Below are positions 37,307 through 48,879 of a DNA stretch of 64,000 nt, piece by piece. This stretch comes from Ophiosphaerella korrae (Eukaryota > Ascomycota > Dothideomycetes > Pleosporales > Phaeosphaeriaceae). The translations under genes and the position numbers were made by a program. How positions within the stretch are numbered: position 1 is the stretch's first letter; every line of letters starts with the position of its first letter. The notes below the pieces were generated by a model, which did no database searches, was not told the origin of the DNA, and saw only the letters and a list, made by a program, of their open reading frames with translations. The DNA is taken from assembly GCA_028456385.1 (NCBI GenBank), contig JALNQF010000142.1:1-64000 (forward strand). The letters are read 5' to 3'.

Positions 37307-39265
37307 CTAGGCAGTCTCATTACAATTAAGCCGGACTCCTCTTTCGAACAATTGCTCTAACCATCCTGCAAACTCTTCTCTCATCTCCACTGGTATTACA
37401 TGTCCTTGCCCCTTGACGAAATGCTTCTCCACCTCACCTTCTTGCCACACATCCTCTTCATCCTCTAAACCAAGCCAGTTTTCCTTTCCAGTCTTACCTT
37501 TGCCCATCTCTAACCCTCTCCAAAGAACCACGCCGTGCGGAAAGGTGATCATCCGATCCTGCGTACCATGCACCACCATGATCCTCTGCTTGCCCACAGT
37601 CTTGGCAATTTTCTGTAACTGTTCCGGGGACTTGTAATGCCACCCTGCAGCAATGGCCTGCAGAATGAAACCAGCTTTCTGGAAGTATTCCGATTGTTGG
37701 CGCTTCCATAGTTCGTTGGCTGCGAACCGGTCACCATTTGTGGGGAAAGATTCTTTGACGGGCTTGAGGGAGTCTGGGGAGTTCAGCCATGTATTTGTGT
37801 AGAGATTCCTTTTGACGTTCTCGATTTGCTGGTCTATGGCTTTTGGGACAAAGAGATTGGCTCGATTCCATAGGTTCTCGAAAAATCCCTGGAATGATTA
37901 GTGACCTTCCTGAAACAGGCTGAAAAAGTTATGAACATGGATAGCCTTGTGTGATGGTGGTTGGATTGGCGTATCTGATCAATTGAAATAGAAGCGTCGT
38001 GGCGTTTCGTTTACCCCAGTCTTGGAATACTGTATTGGGAATGACACAACTCTTTCGTTTGAGCTAAACACGGAATAGACTCCCCAGGTAGCGGAGTAAA
38101 TGCACTACTGACTTACCGTAGTTCTAAAAAGCCCTGCTGCAGTCGACACAAGTGAAAGCGTGCATATGCGCTCAGGTATGAGCGCAGCCTAGTATAATTG
38201 TCAGCTCTAGGCTACACCTACACCGCCAATAGGCGGTGAGTATATAGATCCATGTTGGAACCATCTGGCAGAGTGCTGAGCATGTGCGACTTGCAGCGGG
38301 AGCGGGAATATCTGCGGGGACAGAGCGGGGCGGGGCGGAACTCTCGTAGCCGGCGAAATTACAGGATGTTGCTTGTTGCAAGAAGTTCGTGGCGGATGTT
38401 TGAGATACTTGGCGGGCGAGAATGGTCGACCGGATGGTGTAGCATCCGAAGTGCCGTAAACGAAAACCAACTCTAAGAGGAGAGCAAGCATTGTATCTTG
38501 CCGGCCATAGGGCGAATCCCGGAGATTTGAAGGGACTTACCATCTCTTGTGCGATCATGCCCCCCATACTTATACCAATAACATGTAACTCTCGCATACC
38601 TATCCACCCCAGGTGGTCGACAAGTTCGATTACGTCTTTGGCCATCTCGGACGTCGAGTACCGCGACCGGGGTTTGTCCGAGTCGCCAATACCACGATTA
38701 TCAATCACCAAGGACGAGTATTGGCTTCCTTTTATGTGGGCAAAATCCTGGGTTTGGCGCTGCCATGCATACTTCATCCCACCAAGACCCATGAGCCACT
38801 TGACTGTGTTAGTATAGAGGACAGAGGTAGACCGGGATGCATTGTGAGGGGTGGACAGGTACAGCACAAGAATAAGCTTTGCTGCTCAGGAACATGAGAC
38901 GTAGGGATGAGGCGTTGTGAGACGGTCCATGCGGCTGAAACAAAACGTGCCAGGCGTCGTTACCGAGAGATGGGCGCAGGCTCAGGCCCATAAAGTGGCT
39001 AGAATGGGGTGTATGACAAATGATGCTGCAGAGGGTGCCTGATTTGGAGATGGAGGCATGTTGCAGTTTATGGATACCAAATATAGAGCATCAAACTCAC
39101 CACCAGGTGCCGATCTCCGGAGCCATGGATCTCGTAGGCGATATTGATAGGGCCACCGCGACCATGTGCAACGGCAGCCTTGGCTTTCTTTTCGGGTTGC
39201 AGGTCCCAGATGGTATGGTTGTATTCTGGGTGTGCGAGGAGCTGGTCCGATGTCATAGGCGCCAT
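37307..39265 (-). CDS. Alpha/beta hydrolase fold protein (358 aa, 4 exons)
   Basis: Model: exons 39265-39101, 38798-38541, 38188-38117 and 37888-37307, all with phase 0 junctions. In order: YEIHGSGDRHLV, WLMGLGGMKYAWQRQT (oxyanion region), VIDNRGIGDSDKP, the nucleophile elbow GISMGG with Ser132, ERICTLSLVSTAA, a cap region FFENLWNRANLFVP, HGTQDRMI (acid) and GQGHVIP (catalytic His). This matches a fungal family of peptidase/esterase-like hydrolases of unknown substrate. The introns are unusually long for this window (302, 352 and 228 nt). Acceptor 1 (GTCAAG) is weaker than a nearby ACACAG but keeps the frame. The short third exon was found only by its protein similarity. Confidence 0.83.
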
Positions 39266-39934
39266 GGTGGAGGGTGGGGGTGATGGATGGACGGTCCGAG
39301 CTAATGCGGGCGTCCAAGGTGGGAGGGCGATGCAGTATATTTCGGGTGGATGGCAGGATAGCTACTTATATCTGCTAGCCAAGGCAGCGGAGGGCGCTTA
39401 GGAGATGATCATAGTGACGGGGTCCAAAGTGAGGTCCATATAGGGTTGGTGGCTAGTTCAAGCCGCGTAGCGTACTTCTCATCATCCCACCGTACATTGG
39501 TACTGTTACTTATCAGCGTGCCTGCCCGTCAGGCCAACGTCATTTCATCACTGGCCACAAACATCGAGGATTGGCAGGCTGGGAAAAGAGTGTCAAGACT
39601 CGACCATCTCAAACAACTGCACGCTCAGTGTTCCTGCACCACCAACTCTCCAAACAAGCTTTCTGCCGCAATTCGACCGTGTGTGGTCGACTGCGGCCTG
39701 CTAGTCTGCGACAGCCGTATTGAGCTCCCTGTCGCCATCCTTCTCGGCAGCGTTTCATCGCCAGGCACTAGACCGATTCCCTAGTATAGCATTCATAGTT
39801 CTTCCCCTCCCAAGCCCACACCTTCCTTCGCCCGCTGGACAGCCAGGCAGCTCTAAACAAGACGCCAACCTCTCATCCACGGCCTTGTCTTGCCGCCGAG
39901 GACGCCATCGCCGACCGCCGTCGATTGCTTCGCC
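39266..39934. promoter_or_regulatory. Divergent promoter region, hydrolase / Zn2Cys6 regulator
   Basis: 669 bp lie between two divergent start codons. The half near the regulator is C-rich and pyrimidine-rich with repeated CCTTC-type tracts, as is common in fungal 5' regions. No protein-like frame was recognised. No specific operator was identified. Confidence 0.4.
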
Positions 39935-42900
39935 ATGAATCCCAACCAGTCTGGCTTCTATGCCGCCGGTCCGCCGCTGATGAATCCACCGCCGCGCATC
40001 TTTGGCAGCGGCCAGTTCGACCCCTCGCAAATGCCCCCAGGCCCAATGTTTACGCACGACGACTACGATGACCCGCACGACCAGAGCGATCCCAAGAGAC
40101 GGCGCATCGCAAGGGTACGCCGCCCCCTCCCCCCCCCCGGCCTAGCGACCGTCGATGGACACTACTGACAGCCTGCAGGCTTGTGACATGTGCCGGAAGA
40201 AGAAGATCAAGTGCGACGGCAAGATGCCCTCATGCACCCACTGCCAAAACTACAAGACGGAATGCATCTTCACCCAGGTCGAAAAGAAGAGACAGCCACC
40301 CAAAGGGTAGGTGGTGCCATAGCAATAACCCACGCTACATTGCAGGGCTGACGAGGAGCAGCGCAAAGTACATCGAAGGCCTGGAGAACCGTCTGGCGCG
40401 CATGGAATCGCTGATGCGTCTGTCGGGCGTGTTGCCCGAGGACGATGACGGCAGCACCGACCTCGCCACGCTGGAGAAGCGGTTGGCGGACCGGGTGGGC
40501 CAGTCGGCAACGCCTGGAAACACTACAGGAGAAGGCAGGCGAGCATCTACCCACATGGCCGCCTCAACAACACATGGCACTCCGCTGCAGCCCGCTCTGC
40601 CCAGCCCGCGAAGTGGCACGACCTCGCCCGAGCCAGATAAGCAACTCAATGGAGAAACTAAGGAAGAAGATGCTCTTGCTGAAATGATGTGCTCCCTCGT
40701 GACTAACAATTGTGGCGAAACCAGATACATTGGTCCGTCAAGATCCGTCGCCTCGTGCATCATCCTCCGTTGTGCTGACCTTGTGCAGGATCCTCTTCAG
40801 GTTTCTCTATCTTCTCCCCAAAGGGTATCCAGTGGGTGAATGAAAAGACGGGTGACCAATCCTTCCGTGACATGATATCGACTGCAGCCGTCGAGGACAA
40901 CAAATGGATACAGTGGCGCCCCGATGTCTTCCAAGATATCTTCAAAAGACGCGTATACAAGCAACTCCCGCCCAAGCACGAAGCACTCTCGTTGTTGAAG
41001 GACTATTTTGAAAACTTCAATTGCATGTTCCCCCTCTTCCACGAACCCACCTTCATGCATCTCGTTGACAAGCACTACTCCAAGGACCCATACGAAGGTT
41101 CTGGATGGTGGGCTAGTCTCAACGTTGCATTGGCTTTCGCTCACCGCCTGCGCGTCATGAGCAATCTTGTGCCCGCAGATGAGGATGAGAAAGCATGGCA
41201 GTATTTGAAGAATGCTATGAGCGTCATGGTTGAGCTAACTATGCGGAACACCGATCTGCTCAGCGTTCAGGCTCTTCTCGGCATCGTAAGTCATTTCGTC
41301 GATCAGCACACACCACGTGACTAACCATACTTAGGGCTTGTTCCTGCTAGGTACACCGAACCCACAGCCGACATATTTTTTTATTGCAACAGCCATGAGA
41401 CTCGCCCATAGCATTGGACTGCATAAGAAAGGCACCAACTTTAATCTCAATAGCGCCGAGGTTGAGCAACGAAAGCGTGTCTTCTGGATAGCATATATGC
41501 TAGACAAGGAGTGAGTAACTTGTTTTTCGTACGTGCTATTACTTACTGACACCTCTTCAGTATCTGCCTGCGTTCGGGTAGACCTCCTATTCAGGACGAT
41601 GACGACATGAATGTTGAGCTCCCGAGCGAGTACCCCCCAGATAATATTGGGAATATTCCGCTCGCAGACGGAAAAGGCACCATGAACCTATTCCGTCAGA
41701 TGTGTACCTTTGCCATCATCCAGAGTAATGTATACAAGGGACTGTATTCAGTAAAGGCAGCCAAGCAGACCGACGGCGAACTTCTCAATACAATTGGTGA
41801 ACTTGACAGGGAGCTCGAAGAGTGGAAGGATGGGATCCCCCTTGAATTCCGACCGGAACACGATATTAAAGCTTCGCACACACCGCTTATTCTCCAGGTG
41901 GCTGTCTTGCACCTTGGCTACTACAATTGTCTCACCACCATCCACCGCATGAGCGTCCATCACGGATACTGGACTAGCCGCCTATCCAATTTTGCTATCC
42001 AGGGACTAAACGCTCGACCATTGAACCCAAGGGTTTTCATGTCGGCACAGCTCTGCGTTCAGGCAGCGCGTGCGTCTATACATCTACTAAAATACATTCC
42101 CAAAGGTGACTTGTCGTGTGTGTGGCTGATCATCTACTTCCCAGTCACCGCGCTTGTTACTCTTTTCGCAAATATCCTCCAGAATCCACAAGACACGAGA
42201 TCAAGGTCAGACTTGAAATTGATGAAGCTAGTTGTTAACTTCCTCAATATGTTGAACGACGACCAAGGCAGCGGCAGTGTCAAGCGCATGTGCTCGGTCT
42301 GTGCCGAGTTTGAGCGGATTGCAGGGGCTGTACTCGAGAAGGCAGATAGGGAGCACAGCTCACGGCGAAAGAGAAAGCAAGGCGACAGCGAACAAGACGC
42401 ACAGATCGAGGCAACAACGGCGGAACTTCTCTCAACTGGCCGCAACTCGCATTCCTCGCCTCCTGCTGCGACTACACCTAAAACTAATCCTGCTTCCGAA
42501 GGCATGATTTTTAACCCCGACTTCCAAGGCTTTAACGAGGTAAATGTTTCTTACCAGACACCAAACCACTACTAACTTACATAGCCCTTTCCTTTTTCTC
42601 CCAACTTTACCCACGCATCACTTCAAAATAATCCTCAAATCAATCAAAATGCTTACGGATCACCGTCTATCGCCACCCAGGTGCTTCAACAGCAACCCAG
42701 CACGACCAACGTTGATATGAATGGTATCAACAACCTCAGCGCCATGGCTATGGGACAGTTTGATCAAACCTTCAACAACGTGCCGCAAGACCTCTGGAAA
42801 ATGCCCATGACTCTTGAGTGGGATTGGGCAGATATGACAGGTTATTCCGGATACGAAGATGGTATCAGCATGAATGGTGTTATGCCTGATTTTGGAGACA

Positions 42901-42953
42901 CCGGGCACGGGACGAGCGAATTTAACCAACATAGTATGAATGGAGGAAGGTAG
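39935..42953 (+). CDS. Zn2Cys6 fungal transcription factor (899 aa, 7 exons)
   Basis: Model: exons 39935-40114, 40179-40306, 40362-40732, 40789-41285, 41335-41510, 41561-42539 and 42585-42953; introns are 45-64 nt with canonical ends. A short acidic/proline-rich N-terminus leads to RRRIAR and a Zn2Cys6 cluster with cysteines 62, 65, 72, 79, 82 and 89, then [28 protein letters not shown], a linker plus coiled-coil dimerisation helix. The middle is the Fungal_trans domain: [59 protein letters not shown] and [11 protein letters not shown]. The C-terminus is rich in Gln, Asn and Met with acidic aromatic patches (WDWADMTGY), likely for activation. It looks like a conserved regulator, but I cannot name its pathway. 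Confidence 0.9.
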
Positions 42954-43638
42954 ATGGTGATGAATATGAAGAGTAACTAAACAATCAGCAAGCGGGTGGC
43001 CCGGGTTTGATTTTGGCTGGGACGTGGCATTTTGATGAATCAGGCTTACATTATTCTATCCCAATGGGCAATCTTGCGATGCCATGTGTAAATTATTTTC
43101 CTCTTTTCGGGATCTAGGCAATGACACGTATGATATGCATGGGTAACGATGGTACGACCGACTTACTTCGACTGTTACAGTATAAGGATTAGATTTGTAT
43201 TATATTGCAATCGTAGTATGGTGTTGTTTAGATTGAGATAGCTCTTTCAACACGATTTAACCAGGTCCTTGGTTTTTGAGTGCGGGAGGATTAAAGGAGG
43301 TCTTTCGACCTGTTCACCTACTTCAGACGGAGGCCTAACTTCAAGTTTATAATTGTCCGTAGATCACTTTAGGATACCATCCCCCCAATACGCAACATTT
43401 CGAAAATCACAGATTCGTTATTCAATAAGTGGTGATTGCCTGGGTGAGATATAAGGTCTTGCTTCGAGAACTTTGCTCATTCTTCGTATCTAGCTACTCC
43501 ACCTTGCAAAGCCCTCTGTTTTTCTATGAGGATATGAGAATAAAATGTAGGTACAGGAACGCTCGTGACTTTGTCCGAATATAATGGGGTTCATCCTCGA
43601 ACCAAGTAGACTAAAGAATTTGTTGATATAAATATGCC

Positions 43639-43669
<31 letters not shown>

Positions 43670-43990
43670 GCGAACATCTTGATATGAATTGCTCTTGACT
43701 TGATGCTTGCAGTTACGGCTCACACTAAAAGCATATGCATGACAGGCAATAACTATATGGATGTCATTAAGTCATACTATAAAACAGCTGTGTGGACGAT
43801 CTGTTCTTTCCACAGGCCCAGTCGCCTCGTCCAGGCAATGTATAGCCATTATGAGAGACTGGAGTGGTGAATTGAAATACTTTCTGTTGATATATTTTCA
43901 ATCCGCAAGATAAATAGTAATGATAAGATAGGAGACGGGTATATGCAATTGTTCAAGCTTTTATTCTTCCCTTCTTGTAATGTCTTGGGG
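42954..43990. other. Convergent intergenic region with an AG microsatellite
   Basis: 1.04 kb lie between two convergent stops. An (AG)14 dinucleotide repeat occupies 43639-43666. The rest is AT-leaning and holds presumed 3' untranslated regions of both genes. No gene recognised. Confidence 0.6.
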
Positions 43991-46075
43991 TTAAGACGCA
44001 ACGACTTCGACCCAACCTTCTCTATTCCTCGCCTCGTTTGATCCATCGCCGGCTGTCAGCTCTTTGGTCATGGCATCTTTCGCACCACGACGCATGGCAC
44101 GCTCGCGAACTGACGATTCCTCCTTTTCACACTCGCGAAGTGATTCAAATACCTCAAGCTCTTCAAACCGGGCATCCTGCAAGTTGAGCTTCTGCCACTG
44201 CGGATGCTTTGGACACCGCTTCTTCAGACAGACTGATTCCTTTGCCTCTACTTCAACATCCAAACCATGAGCCCCTGGTATCGACGCAATCTGCTCTGGC
44301 GAGGGGGAAAGTGTATTAAACTGGAAGGCAGCACGGCCAGGTTTACTATTGCGCCAGTGTAGGAATTCGTCCTCTGACCATGATAAACGCGAGTCATAGC
44401 CGCAGAATTCCTTTAACTTGACTTTCTCTCGTTCTGCTACACGTCCGGCTTGTTCTTTCGCCATGCTCACGAACTTTTCGCGATCCTTCAAAACCTCGAG
44501 TCGATCCTTCAATTGTGATTTCTCATTGTGTAGCGCGTTCAGCCGTTCAGTCTCCCCAGCAGTGAATGCAAAATCGTCGGCTCCTTCGAATGTCGCACGG
44601 TTCGGCGAGGCGGTCTGAGGAGGCGTGAGAACACCGGTGCCTAGGTTTTTGAAGGTTTGAATGTTGGGTGACGCGTCTGTTAGTGCCTTAAGATCTTTCG
44701 CACGCAGAATTCCGCCAAGAGGTGTAGGCTCTTCCTCGTCGCCTTCGACTTCATCGCCCTTTCCGCCCTTCTTTTTCATCTTCTTCGCCTTGTCCTTGGC
44801 CCCATTTGCACCCTTGGCCCCAGCGGTTCGTTGCATTTGTTCACTCATGAAGAGCGTCCCACAGGCGTCAGAGCAATACTTGCTCTCACGATCCTTGGCT
44901 AGACGTGCGGGTTTTCGACAGCCATCTCGGCGACACATGGGCTTCCATGATGTGTGGCCCTTGCCATTTTCTTCGCACTGGGGACATATGAACCTATCTA
45001 CTAGCTCCTCGTCTGCCTGTTTCATATTCACGCAGTCCCCGTGAAACCAGTCGTCGCATCCGCCGTCACAACCAATCATCCACTTATGATTGTCTGGTTT
45101 CTTGCATATACAGTATAGATTGTGGTCTTCTGACGAGTCGCCGTCGTCGTCTGAAGCATGCACTTGTGACGAGTTGTCAGGTGCCGGCGATGATTCGAGA
45201 CCCGGCGTGCCAGCCTGCGAACCCTTCTTATTACTTTTGCTCCCGGGAGGTCTCGATGCGCGGGAGGTAGGTGTGAGTGAGCGAGGGTTCGGGTCGTCCG
45301 TGTCGAGCTTGCGCTTCTTGGACGGTTTCATGGCTTTGGCGGTTCCCTTTTTCTTCATGGCGGGAATCGAGGATGGCGCAGGACGCTTCTTAGAGGGCGG
45401 CACGGGCGGCTTGGAATCAATAGGAGATGGCATACTCTCGGCTACGCTTGCTGTCCTCTTGGTGCGAAGGCCCAAGTCGGCCTGTTTAGCGACCTCGAGT
45501 GCCTTGAGCGCGTCAGGATCCAAGGTTTCGGCTGTGGTTGAATGCTGGGCTGCGGCGCTCGGTGCTGGCACAGGCCCTTGGATGTGTGGCACTGGGGCAT
45601 GGTCGCGCTGCTGAACATTGCCCCTACCCGGTTCGCTTTCGCTCGAGGCAACAATTTCGTCCTGCAGCGCCGCGGACAGATGCTGAATCGGGGCTAGGAC
45701 GGGCGCCGGCGACGACCTGAACATGAGTGATTGTCGGCGTTTCTGTTCTTCTGGCGACTGCGAGCCATGGTGATAGCGATCTAGCGTTGGTGAGCGCAGC
45801 GCGGGCTGCTCCGTTGGTGGCGACGGCTCAACGGGCGCGTGGTCGCTGCCAAAAGTGCTCAGACGTCGGGGCGCGCTCGCAAAGGCGGTGGGTGAGGGGA
45901 GTTCGCGGGTAGGTGCAGGAGCGAACTGCTGGTTGCTGCCGAGGGTCGCGAGCGTTGTGAGGGCATCGGCAGCGTCGTACGTTGTTGCCGCTGTGGCCGC
46001 TGTAGTTGTCGTGGAATGGGAATGCGCATCTGGGGCGGCGGACCCGTGGTTGAGCAGAGAGTTGATACTGCTCAT
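43991..46075 (-). CDS. SPP1: SPP1/CFP1-type PHD finger protein of the COMPASS H3K4 methyltransferase complex (694 aa)
   Basis: Single exon. A long low-complexity N-terminus (Ser/Pro/Ala, with KKRP and KPSKKRK basic patches that could act as nuclear signals) precedes a PHD finger at residues 322-367 (LYCICKK, MIGCDGGCDDWFHGDC, FICPQC), which in this family reads H3K4 methylation. It is followed by a second cysteine cluster (CRRDGCRKPAR...KYCSDACG) typical of SPP1/CFP1, a charged coiled coil (LNALHNEKSQLKDRLEVLKDRE) and a C-terminal CGYDSRLSW / KRCPKHPQW zinc-binding segment. Yeast Spp1 is much shorter; the longer form is usual in filamentous fungi. The CXXC DNA-binding domain of animal CFP1 is absent, as expected. 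Confidence 0.88.
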   Translation of the reverse strand: MSSINSLLNHGSAAPDAHSHSTTTTAATAATTYDAADALTTLATLGSNQQFAPAPTRELPSPTAFASAPRRLSTFGSDHAPVEPSPPTEQPALRSPTLDRYHHGSQSPEEQKRRQSLMFRSSPAPVLAPIQHLSAALQDEIVASSESEPGRGNVQQRDHAPVPHIQGPVPAPSAAAQHSTTAETLDPDALKALEVAKQADLGLRTKRTASVAESMPSPIDSKPPVPPSKKRPAPSSIPAMKKKGTAKAMKPSKKRKLDTDDPNPRSLTPTSRASRPPGSKSNKKGSQAGTPGLESSPAPDNSSQVHASDDDGDSSEDHNLYCICKKPDNHKWMIGCDGGCDDWFHGDCVNMKQADEELVDRFICPQCEENGKGHTSWKPMCRRDGCRKPARLAKDRESKYCSDACGTLFMSEQMQRTAGAKGANGAKDKAKKMKKKGGKGDEVEGDEEEPTPLGGILRAKDLKALTDASPNIQTFKNLGTGVLTPPQTASPNRATFEGADDFAFTAGETERLNALHNEKSQLKDRLEVLKDREKFVSMAKEQAGRVAEREKVKLKEFCGYDSRLSWSEDEFLHWRNSKPGRAAFQFNTLSPSPEQIASIPGAHGLDVEVEAKESVCLKKRCPKHPQWQKLNLQDARFEELEVFESLRECEKEESSVRERAMRRGAKDAMTKELTAGDGSNEARNREGWVEVVAS

Positions 46076-46330
46076 TGTGGCCGTGTCGAGTTGGGTCGTC
46101 CAGACATTGGGTGCGAGATTTGATATGACGATGGGTCGGTTGACGCCATGGAGGGCTTGGCTTGGCTAGGCCTAGTCGGGCCATGTGGACCTTCATTTCA
46201 CCTGCGTCGGCGCAGCGCATGCACATGTGCAGGAGAGAGACTTCACGGGCTCAATTAATTCCATTGTAACACTGACTAGAGAGCCGGTACTAATCACTTC
46301 CCCACAGGCGGGGACTTCGGAGCTATTGCA

Positions 46331-47405
46331 TCATTCATCATCGTCATTGCGCCGCGGTCTCCCGCGTTTGCGCCCTGCCACCTGCGGTGCACCCGCCGGC
46401 GCCTCAGTCGAAGCTGCACTGCTATTGAAGGCATCGGCAATACTCAGCGTTCTCTGGATGCGCTTATCAAGCTCCTCTTGATCTGCCTCTTGGCCGTACA
46501 TGATTCTGACAAAGCTGGCGAAGCCCTCTTGTCCAATCTCCACCTTCCCACGAGGCCCCACAATGTATTCAATTGTTTCATCGCCCGTGGCAGAGTCCTT
46601 GACACGAACTATATAGCCATCCTTGACCATAAGCGCAAGCGTCTTGTCTTTGGTCCCTAACGGAGTCGAGCGGTCCGCCTCCATGCGGCGAAGAGCGCGG
46701 TCTAGTTTGCCCTCTGGTATCGTTCCAGCAGATATGATGATCAGTGCTATGACCATGGTATACAGCCCGACGTACGAGTCGTCGCGGTTGATTTGGTCTT
46801 GGGGAAGCGGCCGCGAGGGGCCGATGACGTCTGCCAGTCGGTACTGGTCGGGCAGAATGGTTTGCAGCACCCATAAGCCGCTTGTCTTGCTCTGTGATTC
46901 TGATGCGGCGGCCGCTTGTGCGTGTGTTAGGCAGGTGGCTAGATAGCGAGGCAGATGGACCTACCGCGCTTTTGTCGCACCGTCACCCTTTCTGCCTTGG
47001 GTAACTCGACCAGCTGCATGCCAAACACCTGCATAAGCTCTGAATTTGCATGGCTGAAGACCTCTTTGAAAAGCCGTGTATGAGATCCAAGGACTGCAGC
47101 TGTCAGCGTCGTCGTAAACACGCTGCCTTTGCATGGTTTCCACCCCACCTTTCTCATTGACATCTAACCGCTTAATGGGCTTTCTAGAATGCTCGCAGGA
47201 TAGAGCATATCGCACCAGGCCTTTGGACAGCTGGTCGAGGCTTCCGCTCCCACCGCCCTGTTGCTTGTCGTCCATTTCCATTTCCACATCCTCATCTTCT
47301 TCGATTTGCGTGGGAGTCTGAGCGTCGTCTTCTGCTGCCTGTAATTGTTAATTATTGAGAAGGGCCACGTTCGCTTTCTGTATTCACTCTTCGACGTCTA
47401 CTCAT
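46331..47405 (-). CDS. NSE3: NSE3, MAGE-domain subunit of the SMC5-SMC6 complex (306 aa)
   Basis: Model: exons 47405-47388, 47338-47149, 47093-46965 and 46914-46331; introns are 49, 55 and 50 nt. The MAGE homology domain supplies the tandem winged helices that help the NSE1-NSE3-NSE4 subcomplex bind DNA. Seen here: LVRYALSCEHSRKPIKRLDV, LGSHTRLFKEVFSHANSELMQVFGMQLVEL, SGLWVLQTILP, GLYTMVIALIIISAGTIPEGKLDRALRRM, then a winged-helix tail with YIVGPRGKVEIG. The C-terminus carries KRGRPRR. The six-codon first exon uses donor GTGAAT and is the least certain part. It lies 255 bp upstream of SPP1 on the same strand and diverges from AIM18. Confidence 0.87.
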
Positions 47406-47577
47406 CTTTGCCCTTCTTGTGTGTTGAGTGGGAAGGTGGATGGTATGATGAGCGCTGCTGCGACGCGACTTATCGATAGAGGGTGAGCGCGACGCGCTAC
47501 TTGCTCCGCCACTACATCATCAAGCTTTGGTCACACTAACTAGGTAGTCATCTCATGCCACCAGGCCGTAGCCCACC
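47406..47577. promoter_or_regulatory. Short divergent promoter NSE3 / AIM18
   Basis: Only 172 bp separate the start codons of the two genes, so both promoters must overlap or be shared. No TATA box is evident. The stretch has GCGACGCG-type elements. Confidence 0.5.
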
Positions 47578-48879
47578 ATGAATATCCTACGCCGTGCTGC
47601 CCCACGGCCATGCCAATTGCGCAACATCTCCAGATATGCAAATAATATCCCTGCCGGCCCGGGCCAAGCCAGCGCAGACTACGTCTCGATACATCGTGCC
47701 GAAGCGATTCGGCGACAACAAGCTATCCGAAAGCGAAATTGGCTCGCCCTCGGCGCTGCCTTGTCCATGATCGCCCCTATCTTCATCGTACGGCTGTGGG
47801 ATGTGCCGTTGGAAGAGGATATCAAGAAAAAGGACGAGAAGCCTAGCCGGGGCATAGTAGACATGATCGCAGGACCGCCAACCAAAAATGATGCCCCAAG
47901 AAAAGCTGCAGATGAGTTCCAAGGCAAGAACGTCGTCATCGCTGCAGGAGACAAGGTCATTGCTGCGCCAGCGTCTTCAGAAAATCCGCAAGCCTCCGAC
48001 GCCGATGCTATTGAGCTCGTAGAAACAGGAACTTCATATGTGCCCTACTTTCCACGCACCATCCGCCTCCCCACAAGTAACGCTGGGCCCGAGCAAATCG
48101 ACAATGATGCCGAGTACCAACTGCTGGGGCTTGGCATACGCAAGGTTTCGTTTCTGAGGGTACAGGTCTATGTTGTTGGTCTATACATCAAGACAGCAGA
48201 TCTTGCTACTCTCCAAAATCATCTTATCAACACTGTAAACACCGCCGCATCAGCCCTGATTCCTGGAGAGAAGGACGACCTGCGCCAATCACTCGTAGAT
48301 CCAGAGAAGAGTAATCAGATCTGGGAAGCAATTTTAAGTAAGCAAGGTACTGACGCAGTTGACATGGCATTCCGCGTCGTACCATGTAGAGGTACAGACT
48401 TCAAGCATCTCCAGGACGGCTGGATGCGCGGTATAGCTTCACGCACAGACGAGGTGCGACGGAAGCAAGCTGAGCTACTTCGACAGCAAGCGGCTGAGAG
48501 CAAGCTAATCACCCTTCCCAAACCTGTTGACGACAATGAGTTTTCTGACGATTCGTTCGGCCTGGCGATGAAAGAATTTAAAAACATCTTTCAGGGCAGA
48601 GGAAAAGCGCCAAAGGGCAGTGTCATTATTTTGACAAGGAACAAACAGGGCACATTGGGTGCCATGTACCAACCCGTCATTCAGAAGGACCAGAAGGAGA
48701 ACATGGGTCACTCAACATGGCTAGGCGAGGTCAGGGACCCAAGAGTCAGCCGATTGGTGTGGTTATTGTATCTCGGTGGACAAAACGTGAGCTCTGAGGA
48801 CGCACGACAGAGCATCATTGATGGATGTATTCATATCACTGAACGACCTATTGGCACTGTTGAAGGCATGGTGCAGTGA
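47578..48879 (+). CDS. AIM18: AIM18-like mitochondrial protein, chalcone isomerase-like fold (433 aa)
   Basis: Single exon. The N-terminus is rich in Arg and Ala and lacks acids for about 30 residues, as a mitochondrial presequence would. One transmembrane segment follows at residues about 55-74 (WLALGAALSMIAPIFIVRLW). The C-terminal two thirds is the chalcone-isomerase-like domain found in the yeast AIM18/AIM46 family: LPTSNAGPEQ, YQLLGLGIRKVSFLRVQVYVVGLYI, FRVVPCRGTDFKHLQDGWMRGI, GSVIILTRN and VWLLYLGG. These fungal proteins sit in the inner membrane and bind heme in yeast; enzymatic activity is not known. The length agrees with Pezizomycotina orthologues. Confidence 0.9.
   Translation: MNILRRAAPRPCQLRNISRYANNIPAGPGQASADYVSIHRAEAIRRQQAIRKRNWLALGAALSMIAPIFIVRLWDVPLEEDIKKKDEKPSRGIVDMIAGPPTKNDAPRKAADEFQGKNVVIAAGDKVIAAPASSENPQASDADAIELVETGTSYVPYFPRTIRLPTSNAGPEQIDNDAEYQLLGLGIRKVSFLRVQVYVVGLYIKTADLATLQNHLINTVNTAASALIPGEKDDLRQSLVDPEKSNQIWEAILSKQGTDAVDMAFRVVPCRGTDFKHLQDGWMRGIASRTDEVRRKQAELLRQQAAESKLITLPKPVDDNEFSDDSFGLAMKEFKNIFQGRGKAPKGSVIILTRNKQGTLGAMYQPVIQKDQKENMGHSTWLGEVRDPRVSRLVWLLYLGGQNVSSEDARQSIIDGCIHITERPIGTVEGMVQ

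Noticed and set aside
38172..38540. Continuation of the hydrolase exon 2 frame into a long C-terminal tail
   Set aside because: The tail has no hydrolase similarity, whereas splicing 38541 to 38188 and 38117 to 37888 restores the expected family sequence.
40307..40345. Shorter intron 2 of the large Zn2Cys6 regulator ending at TTGCAG
   Set aside because: That acceptor breaks the frame; the acceptor at 40361 (GAGCAG) gives [14 protein letters not shown], the expected linker sequence.
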